The notes below the pieces were generated by a model that was not told the DNA's origin, ran no database searches, and saw only the letters and a program-made list of their open reading frames with translations. From NCBI GenBank assembly GCA_039111635.1, contig JBCAQO010000005.1, forward strand, positions 1 to 64,000: a stretch of 64,000 nt of DNA, written 5' to 3'. Both the position numbers and the translations under genes were made by a program. The stretch's first letter is position 1; each line of letters begins with the position of its first letter. Below are positions 1 through 12,700 of this stretch, one piece after another. Source of the DNA: Heterobasidion occidentale (Eukaryota > Basidiomycota > Agaricomycetes > Russulales > Bondarzewiaceae).

Positions 1-373
1 GTCTCGTCTAGGATGCAGGCAGGCCGTCTGCGACGTCTGCCTGACATCTGAGACGTCGCGTCTCGTCTCAGACGACTGCTAATCGTCACGGACGTCCTCA
101 TGTCACCAACAACGGCTGCACTCTCTCACCTACTCTCTCACCTGACTCCTCGCCTGCCTCCTCACCTGGCCTCTCACCTAGCCTCTCGCCTGCCTCCTCA
201 CCTAGCCTCTCACCTGCCTCCTCACCTAGCCTCTCACCTGCCTCCTCACCTGGCCTCTCACCTAGCCTCTCACCTGGCTCCTCACCTGGCCTCTCACCTG
301 GCTTCTCACCTATCCAACATCTTGGATTTTTTTCGCCTCACCTACCACCCGCCTACCACCTCTTATAACCTAA
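1..373. repeat. Tail of a subtelomere-like satellite block
   Basis: GC-rich GACGTC/TCTCGTC-type satellite (1-117) runs into a 24-bp minisatellite of CTCACCT-type units (about 118-305). An AT-containing tail box with a T7 run (about 320-365) follows, ending in a single CCTAA. The same order is seen at 3180-3575, 12590-12985 and 16560-16944, so this is the end of a block whose body lies left of the window. Reading frames through the 24-bp array give an 8-residue His-Leu-Pro/Ala repeat with no protein-like features, and I treat them as non-coding. Confidence 0.8.
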
Positions 374-3300
374 GTCTGAGACGTCGCGTCTCGTCTCAGA
401 TGACTGCTAGTCGTCAGGGACGTCCTCATGTCACCAGCAATGGCTGCACGACGTCTCAGATATTGTGTCGCGTCCAGGATGCAGGCAGGCCGTCTGCGAC
501 GACTGCTAGTCGTCAGGGACATCCTCATGTCACCAGCAACGGCTGCACGACGTCTCAGACGTCGCATCTCGTCTGGGATGCACACAGGCCGTCTGCAACG
601 GCTGCCTGACATCTGAGACGTCGTGTCTCGTCTCAGACGACTGCTGTTCGTCTGGGACGTCCTCACCTCACCAGCAACGACTGCACGACGTCTGAGGACG
701 ACTGTTGTCTGTCTGGGACGTCCTCACCTCACCAGTAACGAGTGCACGACGTCTGAGATGTCGCGTCTCGACTCAGACGACTGCTGTCCGTCTGGGACGT
801 CCTCACCTCACCAGCATCGACGGCACGACGTCTGAGACGTCGCGTCTTGTCTCAGACGACGGCTGTTCAGCTGGGACATCCTCACCTCACCAGCAACGAT
901 GGCACAATGTCTGAGACGTCGTGTCTCATCATGGATGCACCCCGGCCATCTGTGACGGCTGCAGACGGCCTGACTGCACCCCAGACAAGGGAAGGACGTC
1001 CTAGACGTCAGGAAGCGGTTGAAGACGGACTGCGTGAACCCCAGCCAACAGGGGGGATGTCCCAGACGTCGGGCAGTCATTGCTAGTGACATGAGGACGT
1101 CCCCGACGACCAGCAGTCGTCTGAGAGATGAGACGCGACGTCTCAGACGTACCCTGTACATCTGTGACGACTGCGCGACGTGCCAGACGTCCCCCCTTTG
1201 TCTGTGGTGCACACAGGCCGTCTATGACGACTGCGCGATGTCTCAGACATACCCTGTACGTCTCTGACGACTGTGCGACGTCGCAGACTAACCCTGTACG
1301 TCTCTGACGACTGCGCGACGTCTTAGACGTACACCGTACGTCTCTGACGACTGCGCGACGTGCCAGACATCCCCCTTTGTCTGTGGTGCACACAGGCCGT
1401 CTCTGACGAGTGCACGACGTCTCAGAAGTACCCTGTACGTCTGTGACGACTGCACGACGTCTCAGACGTACCCTGTACGTCTGTGACGACTGCGCGACTT
1501 TGCAGACGTCCCCCTTTGTCCGTGGTGCACACAGGCCGTCTCTGACGACTGCGCGACGTCTCAGACGTCCCCCCTTTGTCTGTGGTGCACACAGGTCGTC
1601 TGTGACGACTGCACAACGTCGCAGACGAGCCCCCTTTGTCTGTGGTGCACACAGGTCGCCTGTGACGACTGCACAACGTCGCAGATGTACGCTGTACGTC
1701 TGTGACGACTGCGCGACGTCTCACACGTCCCCCCTTTGTCTGTGGTGCACACAGGCTGTCTCTGACGAGCGCACGACGTCTGAGACGTACCCTGTACGTC
1801 TGTGACGACTGCGCGACTTTGCAGACGTCCCCCTTTTCCGTGGTGCACACAGGCCGTCTCTGACGAGTGCACGACGTCTCAGACGTACCCTGTACGTCTG
1901 TGACGACTGCACAACGTCCCAGACGTACCCTGTACGTCTGTGACGACTGCGCGACGTCCCAGACGTCCCCCCTTTGTCTGTGGTGCACAAGGTCGTCTGT
2001 GACGACTGCACAACGTCGCAGACGAGCCCCTTTGTCTGTGGTGCACACAGGTCGTCTGTGACGACTGCACAACGTCGCAGACGAGCCCCCTTTGTCTGTG
2101 GTGCACACAGGTCGTCTGTGACGACTGCACAACGTCGCAGACGAGCCCCTTTGTCTGTGGTGCACACAGGTCGTCTGTGACGACTGCACAACGTCGCAGA
2201 CGTACGCTGTACGTCTGTGACGACTGCGCGACGTCTCACACGTCCCCCCTTTGTCCGTGGTGCACACAGGCTGTCTCTGACGAGCGCACGACGTCTGAGA
2301 CGTACCCTGTACGTCTGTGACGACTGCGCGACTTTGCAGACGTCCCCCTTTGTCCGTGGTGCACACAGGCCGTCTCTGACGAGTGCACGACGTCTCAGAC
2401 GTACCCTGTACGTCTGTGACGACTGCACAACGTCCCAGACGTACCCTGTACGTCTGTGACGACTGCGCGACTTTGCAGACGTCCCCCTTTGTCCGTGGTG
2501 CACACAGGCCGTCTCTGACGAGTGCACGACGTCTCAGACGTACCCTGTACGTCTGTGACGACTGCACAACGTCCCAGACGTACCCTGTACGTCTGTGACG
2601 ACTGCGCGACTTTGCAGACGTCCCCCTTTGTCTGTGGTGCACACAGGCCGTCTATGACGAGTGCACGACGTCCCAGACGTACCCTGTACGTCTGTGACGA
2701 CTGCGCGACGTCCCAGACGTCCCCCCTTTGTCTGTGGTGCACACAGGTCGTCTATGACGACTGCGCGACGTCGCAGACGAGCCCCTTTGTCTGTGGTGCA
2801 CACAGGTCGTCTGTGACGACTGCACAACGTCGCAGACGTACGCTGTACGTCTGTGACGACTGCGCGACTTTGCAGACATCCCCCTTTGTCCGTGGTGCAC
2901 ACAGGCCGTCTCTGACGAGTGCACGACGTCTCAGACGTACCCTGTACGTCTGTGACGACTGCGCGACGTCTCAGACGTCCCCCTTTGTCTGTGGTGCACA
3001 CAGGTCGTCTATGACGACTGCGCGACGTCGCAGACGAGCCCCCTTGTCTGTGGTGCACACAGGTCGTCTGTGACGACTGCACAACGTCGCAGACGTACCC
3101 TGTACGTCTGTGACGACTGCCCGACGTCTGGGACGTCCCCCCTCGTCTGGGGTGAACACAAGGCGTCTGCAACGGCTGAAACGACGTCTCAGACGTCGCG
3201 TCTCGTCTAGGATGCAGGCAGGCCGTCTGCGACGTCTGCCTGACATCTGAGACGTCGCGTCTCGTCTCAGACGACTGCTAATCGTCACGGACGTCCTCAT

Positions 3301-3575
3301 GTCACCAACAACGGCTGCACTCTCTCACCTACTCTCTCACCTGACTCCTCGCCTGCCTCCTCCCCTGGCCTCTCACCTAGCCTCTCGCCTGCCTCCTCAC
3401 CTAGCCTCTCATGCCTCCTCACCTAGCCTCTCACCTGCCTCCTCACCTGGCCTCTCACCTAGCCTCTCACCTGCCTCCTCACCTGGCCTCTCACCTGGCT
3501 CCTCACCTATCCAACATCTTGGATTTTTTTCGCCTCACCTACCACCCGCCTACCACCTCTTATAACCTAACCTAA
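374..3575. repeat. Satellite block copy A (40/60-bp units plus 24-bp array)
   Basis: The block opens with degenerate AGACGTC-rich sequence (374-1130). It then becomes an array mixing a 40-bp unit (containing CCTGTACGTCTGTGACGAC) and a 60-bp unit (containing CCTTTGTCTGTGGTGCACAC). Both share the core TCTGTGACGACTGC. It closes with the 24-bp CTCACC array (about 3318-3512), the T7 tail box and two CCTAA pentamers. Nearly the same sequence recurs at 9764-12985. Several differences are single-base homopolymer or dinucleotide changes plus unit copy number. Long open frames exist on both strands only because the units are stop-poor; their arginine-rich translations repeat with the DNA and are not genes. 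Confidence 0.9.
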
Positions 3576-6500
3576 GTGCTCGCCGCGGACATGAACTTGG
3601 AGCGGTCCTGCGGGGTGCGGTCGCGGTTGCGGCGGTTGGCGCTGGGCATGTGGAGGAGGCGGCGGCGGCGGTGGTGGTGGTGTGGGTGGTGATGGTGGCG
3701 ACGGCGTCGGAGGCGTCGGAGGCAGAGGTGTCGACGAAGGTGGAGGAGGCGGAGGACGTGCCGGGGGTGGACGGCGGCGGTGTCGATCTGGAGCGAGTAC
3801 GGACGGAAGGAGCGGGGCGAGCAGGCGAGAGCGGCGTCGAGCGGGGGATGTGGGTGTGTCGAGTGGGGGTCTGGGCAACGCATACGATGCGCGAGGGGAT
3901 GTGGACGATGCGTGCGAGCCGGCCAGTGGGCCAGTGGGCATGGGATCGAGCGGGTAGAGCGGGAGATGGCATGGGCGTGTCGCACCAAGCGGGCGTGCAG
4001 ATCGTAGACGGCGGGGAGCGTGAGCGTATGGGTAGAGGGTCGACAACCAATCTTTGAAGTGGTTCGAGCGGATATGGCGTCGAGAGGAGAGTCGCTTGAG
4101 CGGGTGAACAGGCGCGACTTCGAGCAGGCAAGCGGGCGCGACTTTGAACAGGCAAGCGGGCGCGACTTCGACGCAGGGCTGCTCGCGTGGAAGTGGGAGA
4201 TGGCGAATAAGCGGGCATGAGGGAAAGCGGTTGAACGGGCGTGCTGTCAACTGAGGAGAGCAGGTGAGCGAGAAGAGCAGGCGAGCGGATGAGCGGGCGA
4301 GAGGTGAAGCGGATGGGCGGACATGGTGTTAAAGGCTGGGTGGTCCAGGGAGGGGCTGAAAGACATGACGAGACGCGAGGTGCGCGTGCGCAGGGGAGGG
4401 ACTGGTGCAAGAGGGAGAGGGATGGCGCGAGAGACAACGTACCTGCAACCTCGTCGTCCGTGCCCGCCCAAGTCTGTCCGCCACCTCCATTCATTGTCCT
4501 CACCCAGCCCCTTTCTCTACCGCCATCTGAATCTCGTCCTCTGCGTCGACGTTCAAACGGCCGCAATGGTTGCGCGTCCTGGGCTAGCGCGCGCGCGGAG
4601 GCGTTGATAGAGCGACCTCAGCGTTCAACCCTCGACATTTGAGGTTGTTGACGGCACTGTGTTGCAGGAATGTCGAGAGCCCAGGGATGAGCGCGCGTGG
4701 GATCGCAGAGACCAGCTGTCGAGGCGTTGAGAGGACGAGCTTCAGAGACGGCGAGCGTGAGTGGGGTCGATGAGACGAGTGGGAGGGCACCGGGTGGAGG
4801 CTGTGTGCGTGTCCGAGGGATCGAGTGCGCGCGGACGTGGGTCGCAGGCAAGGACGAACGCATAGGCTCAAGGGTGAGTGGGCTCGAGGGTGAGTGGGCT
4901 CGAGGGGCGACATTCGATGGGATCGAGGGGACCGGGGGCGCTGGGCGGCGAGCGTGTGCGACGTCGAGAGTGGGAACGTCGACAGCGGAGGGGAAGAGTA
5001 CGAGGGTTCTGTGCGCAAGCGTGCATGGGCTGAGCCTGCGCGGGGTCTTGGCAGCGACACAGCGCAAGGAAAGGATGGAATCGTGGATCGTCGAGGGGAT
5101 GAGCGCGAAGGCGCAGGGTGGCGGGGTGGCGTGGTCTGAGCGGACAGCCGGGCGCGGCGTCGAGGGCGGCAAGGTCACCGTCGGGGGGATTGAGGGGAAG
5201 CAGGTTGAAGGAGGGGCTCGAGGTCGGATGAGTAAAGCGGGGCGAGCAGGTAGGCGGCCGCGGCGTCGAGTGGGAGATCCGGGCGTGTAGAGCGGGGATC
5301 CGTGCAACGCAGACGATGCGCGAGGGGACGTGGACGACGTGGGCGTGGCGTCGAGCGAGGAGAGCGGAGAGAGCAGCAGAGCGAGCGATCGGGTCGAGAG
5401 GGTCGGACGAGAGAGCGGGTCGGACGTGGGAGAGGAAGAGCAGACGAAAGGACTGGGTGGGTAGGGTCAAGGGGTAGGTCGTTGAGGGCGACGTGGAGAA
5501 TTAGGTCGAGGGCGGGAGGTGTGTGGAGGAACTGGGGCGAGTGACGACGTACCTATGTAGATGTCCTCGTCGTCCGTTTCCTCCCTCTTCTGTGCTCATC
5601 CCCACCGTGGCCGATCCTCCTCCTCGTCCTCCTCCTCGTTGTCGCGGTTGTCCGCGTCGTCGAGCTGCGTGGGTGCGTAGGCGTTGGTGAGCGGGACGCC
5701 ACCGCTGTGGAAACCGTGGAACGCGCTGAACGAGACAGCGATTGGCGCAGGCGTGGGGTCGAAGGGATGCGTATGCACGAGGCCGAGGGAACGAGTGAGG
5801 GGTTGAGGCGGACGAGCGGGAGCTAGAGAGTCACGAGGTTAATTAAGTGGTTGCGTGCGCGCGACGCGAAGTTGAGTCCTTCGCACCCGTCTCTAACTCA
5901 ACTCTGTCCGCGCGCAACCCTTAACCTTCGTCCCCTCGCCCTCGCCTCGACACTATGCACGCCCGCCAACAACTTCCTTCGCCTTCGTCCTCTCATCCAC
6001 TCGACTCCATGCGTACGCGTCCACTCGGCCACAACAAATCCTTCGACCGTTCCCTCACGCGCCCTGCCGCTGCCGCACCTGTGCTTCGCGCCCGCGCACA
6101 GAGTCTCGCAATCGTCACGCTGCCAGTGCTTCAGCGCGTTGGTGGGGAGGGTCAGGAGCAGTCGTTCATGAGAAGAGGAGGTGCGAAGAGGGAGGCTATT
6201 ACAAAGGTCCGTATCCATCCCCTCGACCCTCAACCCCCTTCACACTTTCTCCCGCTCTCGAGACAGCGCTCGCTCTACCTGCTCGACGCCACGCCCGCTC
6301 CGCCTCGCACACTCTCCCACTCACCCGTTCGACCCGTTTGGCCTGCTCAACGCTACGCCCGCTCTCCCGTCAAACCGCGCTCGAACTCACGCGCGTCCCA
6401 CCGGCGCCACGCACCCGCCTTTGGCTGGATCTACACGCACGCGCGCCCTTGCCTGTAGCCCACACCCGCCCGTGCGCGTTCCACCGGCACCACGCACCCG

Positions 6501-7309
6501 CCTTTGCGTGGGTGTGCGCGTGCGCTCGTCTTCGCCCGTAGCTCACGCCCACCCGTGCGCGTCCCCTCGACATCGCGCTCGTCCCCTCGGCCCCGCAGAC
6601 ACGTTCACTCGGCCTCCATGAACCCTTCGACCGATCCCGCCCTCGGTGCCGTTCCTTCGCGCGCCCCCGTCCCCGCCACACTTGCGCTCTGCGCCCGCGC
6701 GCAAAACATTTTAAATATCATGCCGCACGCGCTTGAACGCGTCGACGAGGAGGCGAGGAGCAGCTGCCGGCGGGGAGTGAGCTAGGAAGGATGCGACTAA
6801 GTGTTGCAAAGGTACGTACCTTCCGCCAACGTACTTTCCGCTACCCCTCCCTCGACCCTTGTCCCCTCGACTCTCTCGACCCCTCGATCGTCCCCGATTC
6901 CTCGCTTAAGGTCACGCCCGTTTGAAGCCCCTCGACTCCATGGTCCCTGCATGTTCTCACCGTCGATGTGACCTACGTCCGTGCGCCATCACCCTCGCTC
7001 TCCGGATCTCCCCTCTCGACCCACTGGACACCACTCCCACCCGACCCGTCCGACCCTCTCAACTCCCTCGACCCCCGACCCTGCGCGTTCCCGCCGTCGA
7101 TGCAACACACGCCCGCTCTCCCTCTCGATTCGCTCGACTCGCTCGACCGTGACGTCCTGACGACCACACCCTCAATTCTCGATGTTCCATCCCCCGACGC
7201 CACGCCCGCCCGCCCTTCATTATTATTCTTTTTCTTTCCCTTGTTCTTTGTTTGTATCGTGTTACCCGTACATTTTTCAGACAATTCATTATGACCTTCT
7301 AGTTCTACG
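3576..7309. repeat. GC-rich degenerate repeat mosaic, no gene seen
   Basis: The + strand is G-rich to about 5540 (GAGCGGGCGAGCGG-like, GTCGAG) and then C-rich (CCCTCGACCCTC, CGCCCGC) from about 5850. Degenerate direct repeats are visible: about 3840-3915 matches 5267-5342 (both contain ACGATGCGCGAGGGG), and 4430-4480 resembles 5540-5590 (GTCCTCGTCGTCCG-type). A module around 6120-6200 recurs near 6725-6815 and 8350-8445 (CGCGTYGACGAGGAGG...AAGGTMYGT). Open frames on both strands translate to Pro/Ser/Arg or Gly/Glu-rich low-complexity sequence without domains or plausible introns. I see no supportable gene. Confidence 0.65.
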
Positions 7310-7540
7310 GTCCCATAGTCTCTGCACACAACACTCACAGACGATGCAGATAACACAGACGACGCGTACACAAAAGACATGCCAATGCACCGATGAGTCC
7401 GACCTGGGCACTGAGGGCAGACGGCCGTCGAACTGCGTGCACACATCGTCTGTGTTGTCTGTGTTGTCTGTGTGTTGGCCACTTCCCACTACGTCACCTG
7501 CACGTCGTCCACACTGTCCAGACATAGTCCACGTCTTTTT
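7310..7540. repeat. Dispersed CAGACGATG/GATGAGTCC module, copy 1
   Basis: The stretch contains AGACATGCCA, GATGAGTCCGACC, GGGCACTGAGGG and a closing run of TGTCTGTGTTGTC. The same ordered landmarks recur at 8815-9260 and 13120-13560, so this is one of three dispersed copies. This copy is the most GC-rich and is truncated at its right end. No coding potential was recognised. Confidence 0.7.
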
Positions 7541-8814
7541 GCGCCGTCTGCGTCATGTTGTCTGTGATGGCGGCGTGTCGCAACCTCTCCTTCCTCCTCG
7601 CCTCCGCCGTCGCCAGCGTCGTTGGCTACAAGGGCTACCTTATTGTACGTGTGCTCCCCATCCTCTCTCCATGCGCCTGCGCTCACGTCATCACCGATCG
7701 CGAACACCATCCATCTACAATCTAACTCAGGGCGCAGAGCGTCGGAATGTCGCTCCTGCCCTTCCCTAAGCCGCACTCCCGCCTCTAGCCCAACACCGGC
7801 CCTCGTCACATGCACCCGCTCCTTGAATACCCACCGCCGAGATGTGCAGCAGCACACCCGCACTATTCCAACCCCACACACTCACCTTCACCCTGCCCCC
7901 GTCCGCCACATCTACTGTCGCCGCCGCCGTTGCCGCCACCCACCCACCCCACGTCCTCCGCATCCGCTTATGTTTGGACAAAGACGCCTGCAAGCAGCCC
8001 CGCCGCCGCCGAGGCACAAGAGTGTCTGTGCGCGCGTGCGCGCGTGCCGAGTCTGCGCCTCGCACACCCGTGACGCAAGCAGCCATCCAGCGTGGGAGAG
8101 GACACCGCCCGTGAGCCACCAGCGCGAGCATGTACAGGAACACGGCATAGGAAGAGTCTTGGAACTCCACGAGCAGGTCAGGGGATAGTGCAAAGCGTAA
8201 CGCTTGGCAACTTTCAGCGGGCAGCAGACAACCGTGCATGAGCAAGGGACAGGTGCGATCCAGGCGGCGCGTGCGCGTGGGGTCAAGGAGACAAGTGAGA
8301 GCGCACTGGGTGACGGGCGTGTACGGGGCCGGGACGGGTTTGCGAATGTGGGTCACGCTTGAGCGCATTGACGAGGAGGGAGAAGAGCAACTGGTAGCGG
8401 GGAGATGAGTTGGGGAGGGAGGGGGGTTGGGATTATCAAGGTCTGTCCCACTCTTTCCGTCAATCCTTCCTCCACCTGAACTCCCTCGTCAACATGACCC
8501 ACGTCTGCTCGCCACATGCTCTCCCGCTCTCTCCTCGCGACCCACTCGTTGCCACTACCACTCGACACGCTGAATTGTCTCAACTCCCTTGACCCTCGAA
8601 CCTGCGCGTTGCCGCCGTTGATGCACCACACGCTCGCGCTTCTTCTCGACCTAGTTGACATCACTCCTACTCTCCTGCTCCAAGCTCGCCTACTCAAACC
8701 GCGCGGATTGCTCAACCGTGGCTTCTCGACAACCACACCCTCAGCCCTTGATCTTTCTGTCCCCAATGCTAAGTCCGCCCGCTCCTCTTTTTCTGCACAT
8801 ACTACTTGCGGATG
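7541..8814. repeat. GC-rich non-coding spacer with degenerate repeats
   Basis: A C-rich sequence (7620-8110) is followed by a copy of the CGCATTGACGAGGAGG module (about 8350-8450) and another C-rich CTCGACC stretch (8460-8760). A weak open frame on the minus strand spans most of 7490-7880, but its translation is biased to Arg/Val/Gly with no recognisable domain. Nothing here supports a gene. Confidence 0.5.
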
Positions 8815-9270
8815 ACATAGACGGTACAGACGATGTGTGCATAGCACTGTAGACATGCCAGATCTTCCGATGAGTCCGACCAGGGCACTGAGGGAAGATG
8901 GCTGTCGAACTGCATACACACATTGTCTGTATCATCTGTGTTGTTCGAGTATTTTCTATCCAACTAGATTGCTTGCCCGTTGTCCACATTGCCTGCTAGT
9001 CATCTATATTCCCTTGTGCGGTCTCTGTCACCGTATGTTTCCCTGGTCCCCCCTAGTATCTATTGTCTGGGACACCTGCTGTTGCCTAAGACGGCTGCAT
9101 GCTATCTGAGACACCTGCCGTCGTCAATGCCGACTGTATGTTGTCTCAGATACCTGCTACTGTCTAAGACAGCTGAAGGCTGCCTTAGACATCTGCAGTC
9201 GGCAATGCCGACTAAGTGTTGTCTGAGACAGCAACGGTTGTCTACCGACAGCTACATGCTATCTGAGACC
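8815..9270. repeat. Dispersed module, copy 2
   Basis: It carries the same landmarks as 7310-7540 and 13120-13560 (CCAGATCTTCCGATGAGTCC, GGGCACTGAGGG, ACTAGATTGC, GTCTCTGTCACCG). A degenerate tandem array of TGTCTNAGACACCTGCNGTCGTC-like units follows. This is the longest copy together with the one at 13120. It is immediately followed by CTCACC and CCTAA-type repeats. Confidence 0.75.
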
Positions 9271-9763
9271 TAACCCTATCTCACCTCACCTCACCTCACC
9301 TAACCTGACCTGACCTGGCCTGGCCTGACCTCGTCTGAGGGACCTGCAGTTGTCTAGAAGGCTGCATGATGTCTGAGACATCGCGTCTCGTCTCAGACGA
9401 CTGTTAGTCGTCTGGGATGTCCTCATGTCACCAGCAATGGCTGCACAACGTCTGAGACGTCGCGTCGCGTATGGGATGCAGGCAGGCCATCTGCGACGAC
9501 TGCCTGACGTCTGAGACGTCGTGTCTCGTCTCAGACGACTACTAGTCGTCAGGGACGTCCTCATGTCACCAGCAACAGCTGCACGACGTCTCAGACGTTG
9601 TGTCTCGTCTGGGATGCATGCAGGCCGTCTGCTACCACTGCCCGACGTCTGGGACGTCCCCCCTTGTCTGGGTGAACACAAGGCGTCTGCGACGACTGCA
9701 CAACGTCTGAGACGCCGCGTCTCGTCTAGGATGCAGGCAGGCCGTCTGCGACGACTGCCTGAC
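9271..9763. repeat. CTCACC/CCTAACCTGACC spacer and start of satellite block B
   Basis: A short run of CTCACCTCACCTAACCTGACC-type repeats (about 9280-9340) marks the junction. It leads into degenerate AGACGTCGCGTCTCGTC satellite (9360-9763), which merges into the copy B block. No gene is seen. Confidence 0.7.
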
Positions 9764-12700
9764 GTCTGAGACGTCGCGTCTCGTCTCAGATGACTGCTAG
9801 TCGTCAGGGACGTCCTCATGTCACCAGCAATGGCTGCACGACGTCTCAGATATTGTGTCGCGTCCAGGATGCAGGCAGGCCGTCTGCGACGACTGCTAGT
9901 CGTCAGGGACATCCTCATGTCACCAGCAACGGCTGCACGACGTCTCAGACGTCGCATCTCGTCTGGGATGCACACAGGCCGTCTGCAACGGCTGCCTGAC
10001 ATCTGAGACGTCGTGTCTCGTCTCAGACGACTGCTGTTCGTCTGGGACGTCCTCACCTCACCAGCAACGACTGCACGACGTCTGAGACGACTGTTGTCTG
10101 TCTGGGACGTCCTCACCTCACCAGTAACGAGTGCACGACGTCTGAGATGTCGCGTCTCGACTCAGACGACTGCTGTCCGTCTGGGACGTCCTCACCTCAC
10201 CAGCATCGACGGCACGACGTCTGAGACGTCGCGTCTTGTCTCAGACGACGGCTGTTCAGCTGGGACATCCTCACCTCACCAGCAACGATGGCACAATGTC
10301 TGAGACGTCGTGTCTCATCATGGATGCACCCCGGCCATCTGTGACGGCTGCAGACGGCCTGACTGCACCCCAGACAAGGGAAGGACGTCCTAGACGTCAG
10401 GAAGCGGTTGAAGACGGACTGCGTGAACCCCAGCCAACAGGGGGATGTCCCAGACGTCGGGCAGTCATTGCTAGTGACATGAGGACGTCCCCGACGACCA
10501 GCAGTCGTCTGAGAGATGAGACGCGACGTCTCAGACGTACCCTGTACATCTGTGACGACTGCGCGACGTGCCAGACGTCCCCCCTTTGTCTGTGGTGCAC
10601 ACAGGCCGTCTATGACGACTGCGCGATGTCTCAGACATACCCTGTACGTCTCTGACGACTGTGCGACGTCGCAGACTAACCCTGTACGTCTCTGACGACT
10701 GCGCGACGTCTTAGACGTACACCGTACGTCTCTGACGACTGCGCGACGTGCCAGACATCCCCCTTTGTCTGTGGTGCACACAGGCCGTCTCTGACGAGTG
10801 CACGACGTCTCAGAAGTACCCTGTACGTCTGTGACGACTGCACGACGTCTCAGACGTACCCTGTACGTCTGTGACGACTGCGCGACTTTGCAGACGTCCC
10901 CCTTTGTCCGTGGTGCACACAGGCCGTCTCTGACGACTGCGCGACGTCTCAGACGTCCCCCCTTTGTCTGTGGTGCACACAGGTCGTCTGTGACGACTGC
11001 ACAACGTCGCAGACGAGCCCCCTTTGTCTGTGGTGCACACAGGTCGCCTGTGACGACTGCACAACGTCGCAGATGTACGCTGTACGTCTGTGACGACTGC
11101 GCGACGTCTCACACGTCCCCCCTTTGTCTGTGGTGCACACAGGCTGTCTCTGACGAGCGCACGACGTCTGAGACGTACCCTGTACGTCTGTGACGACTGC
11201 GCGACTTTGCAGACGTCCCCCTTTGTCCGTGGTGCACACAGGCCGTCTCTGACGAGTGCACGACGTCTCAGACGTACCCTGTACGTCTGTGACGACTGCA
11301 CAACGTCCCAGACGTACCCTGTACGTCTGTGACGACTGCGCGACGTCCCAGACGTCCCCCCTTTGTCTGTGGTGCACACAGGTCGTCTGTGACGACTGCA
11401 CAACGTCGCAGACGAGCCCCCTTTGTCTGTGGTGCACACAGGTCGTCTGTGACGACTGCACAACGTCGCAGACGAGCCCCCTTTGTCTGTGGTGCACACA
11501 GGTCGTCTGTGACGACTGCACAACGTCGCAGACGAGCCCCCTTTGTCTGTGGTGCACACAGGTCGTCTGTGACGACTGCACAACGTCGCAGACGTACGCT
11601 GTACGTCTGTGACGACTGCGCGACGTCTCACACGTCCCCCCTTTGTCCGTGGTGCACACAGGCTGTCTCTGACGAGCGCACGACGTCTGAGACGTACCCT
11701 GTACGTCTGTGACGACTGCGCGACTTTGCAGACGTCCCCCTTTGTCCGTGGTGCACACAGGCCGTCTCTGACGAGTGCACGACGTCTCAGACGTACCCTG
11801 TACGTCTGTGACGACTGCACAACGTCCCAGACGTACCCTGTACGTCTGTGACGACTGCGCGACTTTGCAGACGTCCCCCTTTGTCCGTGGTGCACACAGG
11901 CCGTCTCTGACGAGTGCACGACGTCTCAGACGTACCCTGTACGTCTGTGACGACTGCACAACGTCCCAGACGTACCCTGTACGTCTGTGACGACTGCGCG
12001 ACTTTGCAGACGTCCCCCTTTGTCTGTGGTGCACACAGGCCGTCTATGACGAGTGCACGACGTCCCAGACGTACCCTGTACGTCTGTGACGACTGCGCGA
12101 CGTCCCAGACGTCCCCCCTTTGTCTGTGGTGCACACAGGTCGTCTATGACGACTGCGCGACGTCGCAGACGAGCCCCCTTTGTCTGTGGTGCACACAGGT
12201 CGTCTGTGACGACTGCACAACGTCGCAGACGTACGCTGTACGTCTGTGACGACTGCGCGACTTTGCAGACATCCCCCTTTGTCCGTGGTGCACACAGGCC
12301 GTCTCTGACGAGTGCACGACGTCTCAGACGTACCCTGTACGTCTGTGACGACTGCGCGACGTCTCAGACGTCCCCCCTTTGTCTGTGGTGCACACAGGTC
12401 GTCTATGACGACTGCGCGACGTCGCAGACGAGCCCCCTTTGTCTGTGGTGCACACAGGTCGTCTGTGACGACTGCACAACGTCGCAGACGTACCCTGTAC
12501 GTCTGTGACGACTGCCCGACGTCTGGGACGTCCCCCCCTCGTCTGGGGTGAACACAAGGCGTCTGCAACGGCTGAAACGACGACGTCTCAGACGTCGCGT
12601 CTCGTCTAGGATGCAGGCAGGCCGTCTGCGACGTCTGCCTGACATCTGAGACGTCGCGTCTCGTCTCAGACGACTGCTAATCGTCACGGACGTCCTCATG

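Noticed and set aside
100..609. His-Leu-Pro-Ala repeat protein from the 24-bp array
   Set aside because: The 24-bp unit is a multiple of three, so the frame stays open automatically. Unit counts differ between blocks and the flanking sequence is satellite.
1422..2642. 406-codon open frame on the minus strand (and others up to 465 codons at 10810-12034 and 15144-16541)
   Set aside because: They are translations of the 40/60-bp satellite. The peptide repeats with the DNA units, several frames on both strands are open at once, and no intron or domain is present.
3550..4566. 338-codon proline/serine-rich minus-strand frame and overlapping Gly/Glu-rich plus-strand frames
   Set aside because: Low-complexity GC-rich DNA is open on several frames at once. 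There are no domains or splice signals, and the sequence is shared as degenerate repeats with 5267-5600.
11361..11600. CRISPR-like array of identical units
   Set aside because: The units are contiguous 60-bp tandem repeats without unique spacers, in a eukaryotic satellite.
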